A stretch of DNA of 64,000 nucleotides from positions 90,784 to 154,783 of the forward strand of contig JBCDJG010000003.1 in the NCBI GenBank assembly GCA_038748065.1. Direction: 5' to 3'. Shown in pieces: positions 52,198-60,848 of the stretch. Each line of letters starts with the position of its first letter. Positions within the stretch are counted from its first letter, which is position 1. The position numbers and the translations under genes are program-made. The stretch is from JBCDJG01 sp038748065 (lineage in GTDB: Bacteria; Pseudomonadota; Gammaproteobacteria; Pseudomonadales; Halieaceae). The notes under the pieces are model-generated. The model was given only the letters and a program-made list of their open reading frames with translations, had not been told where the DNA came from and did no database searches.

Positions 52198-53293
52198 ACT
52201 GCTGGCTCCTGTTCAGCCATGCCTGCAGCTGTTGCTCGCGACCGCCGAAGCGGGCGCCAAGCGTGGCCGCAAACTTGTAAAAGAATCCGATGTCGCACTC
52301 ATCGGTCATGCCGATGCCGCCGTGCCATTGGATGGCTTCGCCGGTGATCAGGCGCGACACCTTGCAGGCAAAAAACTTACAGGCCGTAGCTCGACCTGGC
52401 AATTGCCCGGCGTCGGAGGTGACTTTCGCCAGCGATTCTGCATTCAGCGCTTTCAGCTTTTCCAGTTCTAGATAGGCGCGGCCTGCCCGGTGCTGCAGCG
52501 CCTGAAAGCTACCGATCTTGACCCCGAACTGTTCCCGCGTGCTCAGCCACTCCAGGCCGATGTTGAGAGCGCTTTCTGCCACGCCCTGTAATTGGAAGGC
52601 GAGCAGTAGCTGAGCCAGTTGCTGTGTTTGAGCAATCGCAGCTGCGCAACCGTCGGTATCGACCCAGCACTGGGCGGCGTCCAGCTCAAGCGCATTAAAG
52701 CTCACCTCAAAGCTGCGGCCACTGTCGAGCAGCCGGCGCGCTGTGCCGAGGCTGACCGAGCCGGCATCTATCCAGAAAAGCCCGTCGCTGCCGTTATCAA
52801 GCCGCGCGCAGACCACAAAGTGCGAGGCCTCTGCAGCATTGAGCACGCCCTGCGCGCTTCCTCGAAGGACCCAACCACCCGCAACGGCCTCAGCCCGAAT
52901 GTCCTGCTGTGTCTCAAGGCCAATCGTGGCCAGGCAGCGATCACCCGCCGGCGTGCCCTGATGCCAATCGTGGATGGCGGGCCAGCCGGCCTGAGCTGCG
53001 AGTCGCGCGGCTAGCAGCGTGTCCAGCAGCGGCGTTTGCGCCAGATGTCGCCCGAGCGCCGTGAAGGTTTCTGTCCAGACGGATAGGGGCAGGGCGGCCG
53101 CGCCATCGGCCTCAGGCAGCAGTTGCTGTTCGCTGATCGCCTGCCACAGGGCTGGCGAGTAACTGCCGGCATCGGTTTGATCACGAAGGTCGCGCAGGTG
53201 CTGGATGGCGGCGTATTTTTCCAGCAGCTTGTCGATCGCCCGGCTAAACTGGCTAAGCTCCTCGGCCTCGAAGGCTGCGACACGGAACGTCAT
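52187..53293 (-). CDS. Acyl-CoA dehydrogenase, smaller subunit type
   Basis: 368 residues of ACAD fold (N-terminal helical, beta, C-terminal helical domain). The FAD-binding C-terminal region shows QWHGGIGMTDECDIGFFYK, but the middle domain is weakly conserved and the glycine/serine FAD loop is reduced (AEASHFVVCARLD). This pattern is usual for the partner subunit of alpha2beta2 dehydrogenases in steroid and bile-acid side-chain degradation. It overlaps the next ACAD gene by 4 nt and the enoyl-CoA hydratase by 11 nt, consistent with 1:1 expression. Confidence 0.88.
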   Translation of the reverse strand: MTFRVAAFEAEELSQFSRAIDKLLEKYAAIQHLRDLRDQTDAGSYSPALWQAISEQQLLPEADGAAALPLSVWTETFTALGRHLAQTPLLDTLLAARLAAQAGWPAIHDWHQGTPAGDRCLATIGLETQQDIRAEAVAGGWVLRGSAQGVLNAAEASHFVVCARLDNGSDGLFWIDAGSVSLGTARRLLDSGRSFEVSFNALELDAAQCWVDTDGCAAAIAQTQQLAQLLLAFQLQGVAESALNIGLEWLSTREQFGVKIGSFQALQHRAGRAYLELEKLKALNAESLAKVTSDAGQLPGRATACKFFACKVSRLITGEAIQWHGGIGMTDECDIGFFYKFAATLGARFGGREQQLQAWLNRSQQYEL

Positions 53294-54468
53294 GCCGTTA
53301 GCCCCAGTAAACGACGGGCGATGATATTCAGCTGTATTTCCGAGCTGCCGCCCTCAATGGTATTGGCCCGGCTGCGCAGCCATTCGCTGTAGACCACATC
53401 CTCCTCGGCGGCCCGCCCACCTGCGCCTGCCTGGGCAAAGGCGATGTCGTTGAGCAGTTCCAGGCGGCGCTGATTCTGTTCGGTAACCGCCAGCTTTAAT
53501 AAGGAGGCATAGGCACCGTCGACCTCGCCGCCCGCCAGTTGCGCGCCGCCCTGCTGCACCAGGGCGGTGGTGGCCAGGCCATTGATTTCAAGTTCCGCCG
53601 CGCGCAGCGCCAGTGCGGCGCGGCCAGCGGCCTCCGGGAGTTTGGCGATGTCTTGCCAGAAGCCCGTATCCTGGTTGCGCGTTTGCTGGGCGCCGGCAAT
53701 CATGCCGCGCTCGAAGGACAAGAGGTACTTGGCAATCGCCCAGCCCTGGCCTTCTTCGCCGATCAGGTGCTCGGCGGGTACGGGCACATCGTCAAAAAAG
53801 GTCTCACAGAAAATGGACTTGCCGCTGAGCAGGCGGATGGGCCGGGTGCTAACGCCCGCGCTGGCCATATCAATCAACAAGAAGCTAATGCCCTGGTGTT
53901 TGGGCACCTCGGTGTCGGTACGGACCAGGCAGAATATCCAGTCTGACTGGTCTGCGTATGAGGTCCAGATCTTGCTGCCGCTGACGCGGTAGTGATCGCC
54001 CTCGCGCACGGCGCGGGTCTGCACAGACGCCAGATCGGAACCCGCGCCGGGCTCACTGTAGCCCTGGCACCAGCGAATCTCACCCTTGGCCATTGGAGGG
54101 AGGAACTGCGCTCTTTGTGCCGCCGTGCCGAATTTGAACAGGACCGGCGCCAGCATCTTGATGCCCAGGCTGCTCAATGGCGGGCGGCAGCCTGCGGCGG
54201 CCAGTTCCTCTGCGAGTATCTGCGCCTGTTCGGCGTCGAGCCCGGCCCCACCGTACTCCTCCGACCAGTCCGGGCAGATCCAGCCCTTGTCACGCATGCG
54301 CTCAAACCACAGGCGCTGGTCTTGATTGGCAAACACCGCGCGTCGGCCACCCCAGGGGCAGTCATTCATCGTTAGAAGCGGCTGCTTGATCCACACGGGC
54401 GCATTGCGGGCTACCCAAGCGCGGACCTCTTCCCGGAAAGCCTCTGGTGCAGCGGATGACGCGCTCAT
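53290..54468 (-). CDS. Acyl-CoA dehydrogenase, larger subunit type
   Basis: 392 residues from ATG 54468 (MSASSAAPEAF), overlapping the P450 stop as ATGA; the open frame upstream reads into the P450 and is not coding. ACAD features: CQGYSEPGAGSDLASVQT (FAD/substrate motif), KIWTSYADQSDWIFCLVRT, and the C-terminal ANTIEGGSSEIQLNIIARRLLGL. With the 368-residue neighbour it probably forms a heteromeric dehydrogenase acting on a bulky acyl-CoA. Catalytic Glu assignment between the two subunits cannot be settled by eye. Confidence 0.9.
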   Translation of the reverse strand: MSASSAAPEAFREEVRAWVARNAPVWIKQPLLTMNDCPWGGRRAVFANQDQRLWFERMRDKGWICPDWSEEYGGAGLDAEQAQILAEELAAAGCRPPLSSLGIKMLAPVLFKFGTAAQRAQFLPPMAKGEIRWCQGYSEPGAGSDLASVQTRAVREGDHYRVSGSKIWTSYADQSDWIFCLVRTDTEVPKHQGISFLLIDMASAGVSTRPIRLLSGKSIFCETFFDDVPVPAEHLIGEEGQGWAIAKYLLSFERGMIAGAQQTRNQDTGFWQDIAKLPEAAGRAALALRAAELEINGLATTALVQQGGAQLAGGEVDGAYASLLKLAVTEQNQRRLELLNDIAFAQAGAGGRAAEEDVVYSEWLRSRANTIEGGSSEIQLNIIARRLLGLTA

Positions 54469-55853
54469 GTCAGGGGCTCGAAGCGCATGGGCAGCTCGTC
54501 TTTCGGTTTCGGCAGGGGCATCAGGTTCATGCGTATGGGGTAGTCCGCAGGGAGCTGGTACCGGTAGCGCCGCAGCAGGTGGCTCAAGAACACTTTGCTG
54601 ACCATGATGGCAAAGTGCATGCCGATGCATTTGTGGGCGCCGCCGCCGAAGGGGGCGAACTGGAAGGGATGCCCCTTGTGTTCTCCACGCGGTGGAGCAA
54701 AGCGACTCGGGTCGAACTGCTCGGGCGCCTGCCACCATGCCGGGTCCATGTGCGTGGTGCGCGGTACCAGGGCGAGCGGGGTGCCGACGGGAATGTCCAG
54801 GCCGCCGAGTCGACAGCCGTCGATGGCGATGCGCGGGCTGGTTGCGACCGCCGGATAATGGCGCAGGGTCTCGTAGAACACGTTGAGCACCGTATCCAGC
54901 TTATCGAGGTCGTCGTAGCTGATGGTGCGGGCCCCGAGCACATTCTCGATCTCTTCGCGCATCTTGCGCTGCCAGGTATCGTCAATGCCGGTGAACATAA
55001 GCAGGTTGGTCATGCTGCTGGAGGTGGTGTCGTGGGCGGCAAAAAAGAGGAACTTCGCCTGCCGCACGATCTCCTCGTCGGGTATCCAATTCCCATCGTC
55101 ATCCGTCGCGCGGCACAGGTGTGACAGCACGTCATTGCCTTCACCACCGCGGCGCTCGGCAATCACGGAATGAAAGTAGGCCTCGATACGCTGTTTGGCG
55201 AGCATCGCTTTTGGGAAGGTGAATCCGGGGAGGTTGCGCTCTGTGCGCACCAGGGACATCAGGCCTTGATTCATCACCACGAAATCGCGCATTAGAGTGT
55301 TGGCGATGGGGTCGCCCATTTCCAGGCCAAAGAAAATGGTCGCCGCAACCTCCGTCAGCAGATTTTTCATGAGCGGGAACACCGGCTCCGGCCGCTCGGT
55401 GGGCAGCAGCTCTACATGCTTGGCGGTGATGGTATTGATGGCATCCACATAGCCGCGCATCGCCTGGAACTTGAAGGCGTGCTGCATGAAGCGGCGCTTG
55501 CCCTTGTGGCCGCTGCCGTCCGTAAACAGCAGTGCCCCCGCATAGAAGGGGCTCAGTGGATTGCTCGGCGCCAGACGGGCACTGACCGGTTCCTCCGAGT
55601 TGAGGTAGGCGGCCTGGATATTGTCGGCGCCCGACACGACGAGCAGGTCTGTGCCCAGGAAGCAGGTTTTGGAGACCGGCCCGTAGCGGTGGTGCATGCC
55701 TTCCGCGAAGGCAAAGAAGTCGCGGATCCAGGGCAGGGTTTTGCCGACCAGTGGTAAGCCGAAATCGCCCGGAATGTGGGCCAGCGCCGCGCGCTCCGGG
55801 GCGGGCAGCCTGAGGAGCGGGTCGTCTTCAGCGGCGCTTAGGCTGAGCGTCAT
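54465..55853 (-). CDS. Cytochrome P450
   Basis: 462 residues, no membrane anchor. I-helix AAHDTT (272-277), ExxR E328-R331 (ETLR), the PERF-like segment (FDPSRFAPP) and the haem-thiolate loop FGGGAHKCIG with C409. It hydroxylates a hydrophobic substrate using electrons from an external redox pair; no ferredoxin or reductase is adjacent. First gene of the four-gene unit (P450, two ACADs, crotonase). Oxidation followed by two ACADs suggests degradation of an alkyl side chain of a terpenoid or steroid. The 150-nt region upstream is shared with the divergent SDR gene and has an inverted repeat. Confidence 0.94.
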   Translation of the reverse strand: MTLSLSAAEDDPLLRLPAPERAALAHIPGDFGLPLVGKTLPWIRDFFAFAEGMHHRYGPVSKTCFLGTDLLVVSGADNIQAAYLNSEEPVSARLAPSNPLSPFYAGALLFTDGSGHKGKRRFMQHAFKFQAMRGYVDAINTITAKHVELLPTERPEPVFPLMKNLLTEVAATIFFGLEMGDPIANTLMRDFVVMNQGLMSLVRTERNLPGFTFPKAMLAKQRIEAYFHSVIAERRGGEGNDVLSHLCRATDDDGNWIPDEEIVRQAKFLFFAAHDTTSSSMTNLLMFTGIDDTWQRKMREEIENVLGARTISYDDLDKLDTVLNVFYETLRHYPAVATSPRIAIDGCRLGGLDIPVGTPLALVPRTTHMDPAWWQAPEQFDPSRFAPPRGEHKGHPFQFAPFGGGAHKCIGMHFAIMVSKVFLSHLLRRYRYQLPADYPIRMNLMPLPKPKDELPMRFEPLT

Positions 55854-55875
55854 GCCTGGGCTTCCTGTCTGTTTT

Positions 55876-55910
55876 TGGAATAGGGTGCAGGAAAATTAGA
55901 ACGTATTCCA
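55876..55910. promoter_or_regulatory. Inverted repeat between P450 and SDR genes
   Basis: TGGAATA (55876-55882) and TATTCCA (55904-55910), perfect 7-bp arms 21 nt apart in the divergent promoter region. Likely operator for a TetR-type or similar dimeric regulator. Confidence 0.5.
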
Positions 55911-56003
55911 TTTTCTGTGGCATTACAATAGGATGCTCCGAATAATAATGAGCGGGTGAGCTCGATATCGACCGCAGCATGGAGTACTGAGCATGCTTGA
56001 CCC

Positions 56004-56819
56004 ATGAAGGATTTCAGGAACAAAACCGCGATAGTCACCGGTGCCGGCAGCGGTATCGGCAGGGCCCTGGCCTTGCGCTGTGCCAAGGAAGGCATGCGCG
56101 TTGCCATTGCCGATGTGCAGCCCGCACGGCTTCATTCCCTAACAGACAGCCTCAGCGCCAGTGGGGTCGAGGTACTCTCGGCCGAGTTGGATGTTTCTGA
56201 TGCTAATGCCCAGCAGGCCTTTGCAAAGGAATGCATCGAAACGCTCGGCCCGCCCGCCTTGCTCTTCAATAACGCAGGGATTCTCAAGGTGGGGGAGACC
56301 TGGTCTCACGATAGCGATGAGTGGGAGCGCATGCTCTCGATCAATGTGCTGGGTGTGGTGAATGGCATCAACGCCTTCCTGCCCGCGATGCTGGAGCATG
56401 GACAAGCCGCGCACATTATTAACACGGGCTCTGTCGGCTCGCTGGTGGCGGCGCCGGGTATGGCGCAATACACTGCCACCAAAATGGCGGTGCGCGGCAT
56501 CACTGAGACTCTGGCCCGTGATCTCGCCGCCAGGGGCGTACCGATCGACGTATCCCTGCTTTGCCCCGGGCCGGTGCTGACATCGATCGGCGATGAACTA
56601 ATGGGTGTTGATACCAGCGGTGGCGACGGCGAACACCTCTTGGCCGGGCAGCCCGATTTCATCACCGCGGAAGAGTGTGCCACCCGTGTGTTCGATGCGA
56701 TCGCCGAGCGCCGGTTTTGGATCTTCACCCACCCCTTCAAGGGCTACCTGCGTGAGCAGGCAGAAGCCATGCTGCGGGACGAGCACCCTCCTTACCGCGA
56801 AGTGGAATTTGACGCTTGA
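56004..56819 (+). CDS. Short-chain dehydrogenase/reductase
   Basis: 271 residues, classical SDR. NAD(P) motif TGAGSGIG (12-19), NNAG (89-92), and the S143 / Y156 / K160 catalytic set (TGSVGSL, YTATK). D37 after strand 2 (ADVQ) favours NAD+. It oxidises or reduces a hydroxyl or ketone group, probably on the same hydrophobic substrate as the P450. Divergent from the P450 gene and followed by a sulfatase 12 nt downstream, so it is probably the first gene of an SDR-sulfatase-DUF3604 unit. Confidence 0.93.
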   Translation: MKDFRNKTAIVTGAGSGIGRALALRCAKEGMRVAIADVQPARLHSLTDSLSASGVEVLSAELDVSDANAQQAFAKECIETLGPPALLFNNAGILKVGETWSHDSDEWERMLSINVLGVVNGINAFLPAMLEHGQAAHIINTGSVGSLVAAPGMAQYTATKMAVRGITETLARDLAARGVPIDVSLLCPGPVLTSIGDELMGVDTSGGDGEHLLAGQPDFITAEECATRVFDAIAERRFWIFTHPFKGYLREQAEAMLRDEHPPYREVEFDA

Positions 56820-56831
56820 GGCAGGCGCGCG

Positions 56832-58607
56832 ATGAGTTCGCTGCCTAGGAGTTTTAGACACCTGCCAGCGGGCTTGGCACTGCTGTTTGCCGCGCTGCTA
56901 GCGTCGACGGTGGCGGCGCGTGTGCCACCCAACCTGGTACTGATTCTCGCTGACGACATTGGCTACTCCGACTTTGGCGCCTACGGTGGCGAGATCGAAA
57001 CACCGCATATTGATGCGCTGGCCGCGGCTGGCACCCGCTTTAGCAATTTTCGCGCGGCCTCTAGTTGCGCACCGACGCGGGCCATGCTGATGACGGGCGT
57101 TGATAACCACGTGGCTGGCATTGGCAGCATGCGTGAGCTGATGCCCCTGTCACATCGCGGCAAGCCGGGCTATGACGGCGTGTTGAACCAGCAGGTGCTG
57201 ACGGTTGCGCAGCTACTCAAGGCCCAGGGGTATCGCACCAGCGTAAGCGGTAAGTGGCACCTGGGTGTGCAGGATGACAACCTGCCGCCAGCCCGTGGCT
57301 TCGACGATTCCTTTATCCAGGCAGACAATGGCGCCGACAACTACGAGATGCGGCCCTACCTGCCGATGCGGCCCGAGGCGCGCTGGTACGATAACGGCAA
57401 GCGTCTGCAGTCTCTGCCCGACGACTTCTATTCATCTACCGCCTTTATGGAGCGCACGCTGCAGTTTTTGCGCAGCGCAAAAGAGGGCGAGCAACCCTTC
57501 TTTACCTATATCGCCTTTCAGGCCAATCACACGCCGATTCAAGTGCCCGCGCGCTTTGCCGATGCCTACCGCGGACGTTACAGCGAGGGCTGGCCCGCGG
57601 TTTACCGCGCCAGGATCGAGAGGATCCGGACAATGGGTTTGGTGACGGGAGACGCCACGCTAGACCCGGGGCCGGCCCCGGAAGACTGGAACGCACTCAC
57701 GCCTGATGAGCAGTACTTTGAGGCGCGGCGCATGCAGGTCTACGCCGGCATGGCCAGCGCCATGGATTATGAGATCGGCCGGCTGATACGTTGGCTGAAG
57801 GATGCCGGGCTGTATGACAACACGGTATTCGTGGTGCTCTCCGACAACGGCGCGACTACCAGTGACGCCTACGACAATGCCGTGGCGCGGCGCTGGCTGG
57901 ATAGCAACTATCACCGGGATGTTGAAACGCTTGGTGAAAAAGGCAGCTGGATTGCCCCGGGCAGATATTGGGGCCGCGTATCGAATGCCCCCTTTGCTGG
58001 CCAGAAGTTTTCCGCTTCTGAGGGGGGCATGCGCGTGCCGCTGATTATTGCCGATGCCGCGCAGCCGCAAGCCAATGCCGTGCAACATACCTTCGCCCAC
58101 GTAACAGATATCGCACCCACGCTGCTGGAGCTGGCGGGGTGGCGCCCCGAGGATGCGCCACCCGCAACCCAGGCCATGTCGGGACGCAGCCTGGTGCCCT
58201 TGCTCGGGCCCGGGGATATGCCTCCCGCGGTAGACCGGGCGCCGGTCGGCTACGAGTTCTGCGGAAACGCGGCACTTTTTCAGGGCGACTATAAAATCTT
58301 GCGTAACCTGCCGCCTGCCGGCGATGGACGCTGGCGGCTCTTTGATATTGTGCAGGACCCCGGTGAAACCTTGGAACTGGGCGAGGCAGAACCTGTGCGC
58401 CTGCAGGCCATGCTTGAGGCCTACGAGGCCTACACCCGCGAGGCCGGTGTGCTGCCGATGCCGGAGGACTACGCGCTGGGACGGCAAGTGATGATCAATG
58501 CCGTGCTTTTTTTCTACCTGCCCCGATACGCGCCTTGGATCGCGGGTTTTGTGCTGCTCCTGCTGGGTGGGTTCTTGTTGCTCAGGCGGCGGCGAGCTGC
58601 TGGATGA
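56832..58607 (+). CDS. Arylsulfatase with C-terminal membrane anchor
   Basis: 591 residues. Signal peptide (1-29), metal ligands LADDIG (D41, D42), sulfatase signature SSCAPTRAMLMTG with C79-A-P-T-R83 as the formylglycine site, KWHLG, and a downstream FVVLSDNGATTSD. The C-terminus has one hydrophobic helix (about 566-582) with a basic tail, so it is tail-anchored to the inner membrane facing the periplasm. It desulfates a sulfate ester. It is in one unit with an SDR upstream and overlaps DUF3604 downstream (ATGA). A sulfated terpenoid/steroid or polysaccharide fragment is the plausible substrate. Confidence 0.93.
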   Translation: MSSLPRSFRHLPAGLALLFAALLASTVAARVPPNLVLILADDIGYSDFGAYGGEIETPHIDALAAAGTRFSNFRAASSCAPTRAMLMTGVDNHVAGIGSMRELMPLSHRGKPGYDGVLNQQVLTVAQLLKAQGYRTSVSGKWHLGVQDDNLPPARGFDDSFIQADNGADNYEMRPYLPMRPEARWYDNGKRLQSLPDDFYSSTAFMERTLQFLRSAKEGEQPFFTYIAFQANHTPIQVPARFADAYRGRYSEGWPAVYRARIERIRTMGLVTGDATLDPGPAPEDWNALTPDEQYFEARRMQVYAGMASAMDYEIGRLIRWLKDAGLYDNTVFVVLSDNGATTSDAYDNAVARRWLDSNYHRDVETLGEKGSWIAPGRYWGRVSNAPFAGQKFSASEGGMRVPLIIADAAQPQANAVQHTFAHVTDIAPTLLELAGWRPEDAPPATQAMSGRSLVPLLGPGDMPPAVDRAPVGYEFCGNAALFQGDYKILRNLPPAGDGRWRLFDIVQDPGETLELGEAEPVRLQAMLEAYEAYTREAGVLPMPEDYALGRQVMINAVLFFYLPRYAPWIAGFVLLLLGGFLLLRRRRAAG

Positions 58608-60508
58608 ATGCACGCCGAGTACTGGCCCTGTGCATGCTTTGCCTGGCTAGCTGCAGCCCGGTGCCGGACCCGGGCCTCTTGCCCGCCTTTGACCCTGCCA
58701 CGGCCGAAGGCCCGCCGCCCAAGCCGGCTATTGACTACAACCCGACCCGGCACCTGCTCTGGGGTGACCTGCACATTCACACGAGTTATTCCACCGACGC
58801 TTACGTGCTGGGCGTGCGAGCCACCCCGGATGATGCCTACACCTTTGCCCGTGGCGGCACCATCGAGCACGCCGCCGGGTTCCCGATCCGCATTGACCGG
58901 GCGCTCGACTTTGCCGCGGTAACCGATCATTCCGAATACATGGGCGCCGCGCGAATAGACGAGAGCAGGGTATTGCCGCTGGACGCGCGAGACCTGCGTA
59001 CCCGGCTGCTGAACGACGGGCCGCTATCCGTTGCCTGGGCCTGGGCTCGCAGTGTGGGCCATGTAACCGGGCTGGACTACTTCACGCAGACAGAGGAAAC
59101 GCGCGCTATCGCCGCCAGTGCCTGGCAGCTCATGGTTGAAACCGCAGACGCGCACTATGAGCCGGGGGTGTTTACCAGCCTCGTGGGCTACGAGTGGACC
59201 TCGACCCCGGAAGGCCAGAACTTGCACCGAAACGTGATTTACCGGGACACCCACGTGCCCGAACTGCCCTTCACGTCGCTGGACTCCATGAACCCCGAAG
59301 ACCTGTGGGACGCTTTGGATCAACAGCGCGAAGCGGGTATGACCATGCTCGCGATTCCGCACAATGCCAATGTGTCCAACGGGCTGATGTATGACCGGGC
59401 GATGGCCGACGGTGGGCCCATGACGGCAGACTATGCCGAGCAGCGCATGCGCAACGAGCCGATTAGCGAGATCCTGCAGGTGAAGGGCAGCGGCGAGACC
59501 CATCCGCTGCTATCCCCGGAGGATGAATTCGCCGGCTTCGAACTCTTCACCGCACAGCTCAGCCCCCGGGGCGCGTTCAGCGAGCCCCGAGGCAGCTATA
59601 TGCGCGACGCCCTGCGTACGGGCATCGAAATGGCACACATGGAAGGCTTTAACCCCTACCGCTTTGGCGTGATCGGCAGCAGTGACAGCCACAACGCCAG
59701 CACGCCGGTGCAGGAAGAGAGCTACCACGGCAAGCTGCCCCTGATGGATGGCAGTGCCGGCATCCGTTTGGGTGAATCCATCCTCTTGCCCGATGTGGCG
59801 CGCCGCTCCCGGCACTGGGGCGCCGCGGGGCTGGCTGCCGTGTGGGCACCTGAAAACACCCGCGAGGCCGTGTACGACGCGCTGGCCCGCAAGGAAACCT
59901 ACGCCACCTCCGGGCCGCGCATCCGGTTGCGCTTTTTTGCGAGCTTCGCCTACGACGAAGCGCTATTGCAGAGTTCGGACTTATTGTCGCAAGCCTATGA
60001 ATCAGGCGTTCCCATGGGTGGCACGCTAGCTCCAAATTCGCGCGGCGAGGCGGAGACAGCCAGCGCACCGCGCTTCCTGCTATGGGCGGCTAAGGACCCC
60101 CAGGGCGCCAACCTGGATCGGCTGCAGATTATTAAGGGCTGGGTTGACGCGCGTGGCCAGAGCCATGAAGCCATTTTCGACGTGGCGCTCTCCGACGGAC
60201 GTGGAGCTGGTGGTGTAGCAAGAGCAGCGCCGGTGGGCAACACAGTGGACGTGGCCAATGCCAGCTACAGCAACAGCATCGGCGCCACGCAACTGCAGGC
60301 CTTCTGGAGCGACCCGGACTTTGACCCCGAACAGGGGGCCTTCTACTACGCCCGGGCCATAGAAATACCCACCCCGCGCTGGTCCACCTACGATGCGCAA
60401 AGGCTTGGCGTAGCGGCGCCCGAGCCCACCAGCATCCAGGAACGGGCGATCAGCTCTGCGATCTGGTACCCGGGAACGCGCGCTGAAGCGAATGGTTTGC
60501 CGCGATAG
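58604..60508 (+). CDS. DUF3604 lipoprotein (PHP-like hydrolase)
   Basis: 634 residues from ATG 58604, which overlaps the sulfatase stop (ATGA). A lipobox LASC ends at C17-C18 region (LCLASCSP), so it is a lipoprotein. DUF3604 motifs: GDLHIHTSYSTDAY with HxH metal ligands, FAAVTDHSEY, a further GSSDSHNAST with Asp/His, and YATSGPRI near the C-terminus. The fold resembles PHP/amidohydrolases and the family is common beside sulfatases and TonB receptors in marine bacteria, with no established substrate. Translation coupling to the sulfatase suggests both act on the same extracytoplasmic compound. Confidence 0.9.
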   Translation: MNARRVLALCMLCLASCSPVPDPGLLPAFDPATAEGPPPKPAIDYNPTRHLLWGDLHIHTSYSTDAYVLGVRATPDDAYTFARGGTIEHAAGFPIRIDRALDFAAVTDHSEYMGAARIDESRVLPLDARDLRTRLLNDGPLSVAWAWARSVGHVTGLDYFTQTEETRAIAASAWQLMVETADAHYEPGVFTSLVGYEWTSTPEGQNLHRNVIYRDTHVPELPFTSLDSMNPEDLWDALDQQREAGMTMLAIPHNANVSNGLMYDRAMADGGPMTADYAEQRMRNEPISEILQVKGSGETHPLLSPEDEFAGFELFTAQLSPRGAFSEPRGSYMRDALRTGIEMAHMEGFNPYRFGVIGSSDSHNASTPVQEESYHGKLPLMDGSAGIRLGESILLPDVARRSRHWGAAGLAAVWAPENTREAVYDALARKETYATSGPRIRLRFFASFAYDEALLQSSDLLSQAYESGVPMGGTLAPNSRGEAETASAPRFLLWAAKDPQGANLDRLQIIKGWVDARGQSHEAIFDVALSDGRGAGGVARAAPVGNTVDVANASYSNSIGATQLQAFWSDPDFDPEQGAFYYARAIEIPTPRWSTYDAQRLGVAAPEPTSIQERAISSAIWYPGTRAEANGLPR

Positions 60509-60848
60509 AACATCTATTTCAATTGAGTAGGCAGCTGCGGTGCGCGCTGCTTGCCACACATGGAGTGGCGCGAGGCGCAGCCGAGGACTCGTCCCAAACG
60601 CCAGCGAAACCCTGCACCTGAGCGAAGAGTGCCGCCAGCTACTCACCAAGGCCAGAGGCCTGGTGGAGGTGAATGTGATAGAGGATCCCCGGTACTCTGT
60701 GGCGGATGATGCGTTGGGGTGATTTCCTCGTCAAAGAATAAAAATACGTTTGGTAAAGTGGACCACCAGTGATTAAATGAAGGCAGTGCGAAACTAGTAG
60801 AGCAGAGCACTTGTGCTCTCGATCTGTTGTGGAGCTATTAGCTGCCAT
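60509..60848. other. Intergenic stretch with SulP remnant and hairpin
   Basis: 340 bases without an intact gene. It holds the SulP 3' remnant (60597-60722, listed separately), AT-rich sequence from 60723 on, and a palindrome AGAGCAC-TT-GTGCTCT (60804-60819) about 30 nt before the NUDIX start. Nothing else is recognised. Confidence 0.6.
60597..60722 (+). pseudogene. 3' remnant of a second SulP transporter gene
   Basis: The 35 codons before the TGA encode HLSEECRQLL...DDALG, identical to the C-terminus of the SulP protein at 46557-48122 except one Phe to Ser change. Nucleotide differences number 19 in 108 and are nearly all at silent positions. Homology continues upstream for about eight residues (NAxxTLHL) with a three-residue gap, then stops. 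No start or transmembrane part is present, so this is a gene end left by deletion or insertion. Confidence 0.8.

Noticed and set aside
54469..54738. N-terminal extension of the larger acyl-CoA dehydrogenase
   Set aside because: The open frame runs into the P450 gene in another frame; the Arg/His/Pro-rich translation does not look like protein, and ATG 54468 gives the ATGA overlap.
57660..58613. 317-codon minus-strand frame
   Set aside because: Antisense to the sulfatase at 56832-58607.
60509..60722. Insertion sequence remnant carrying the SulP end
   Set aside because: No transposase fragment, terminal inverted repeat or target duplication could be found by eye.
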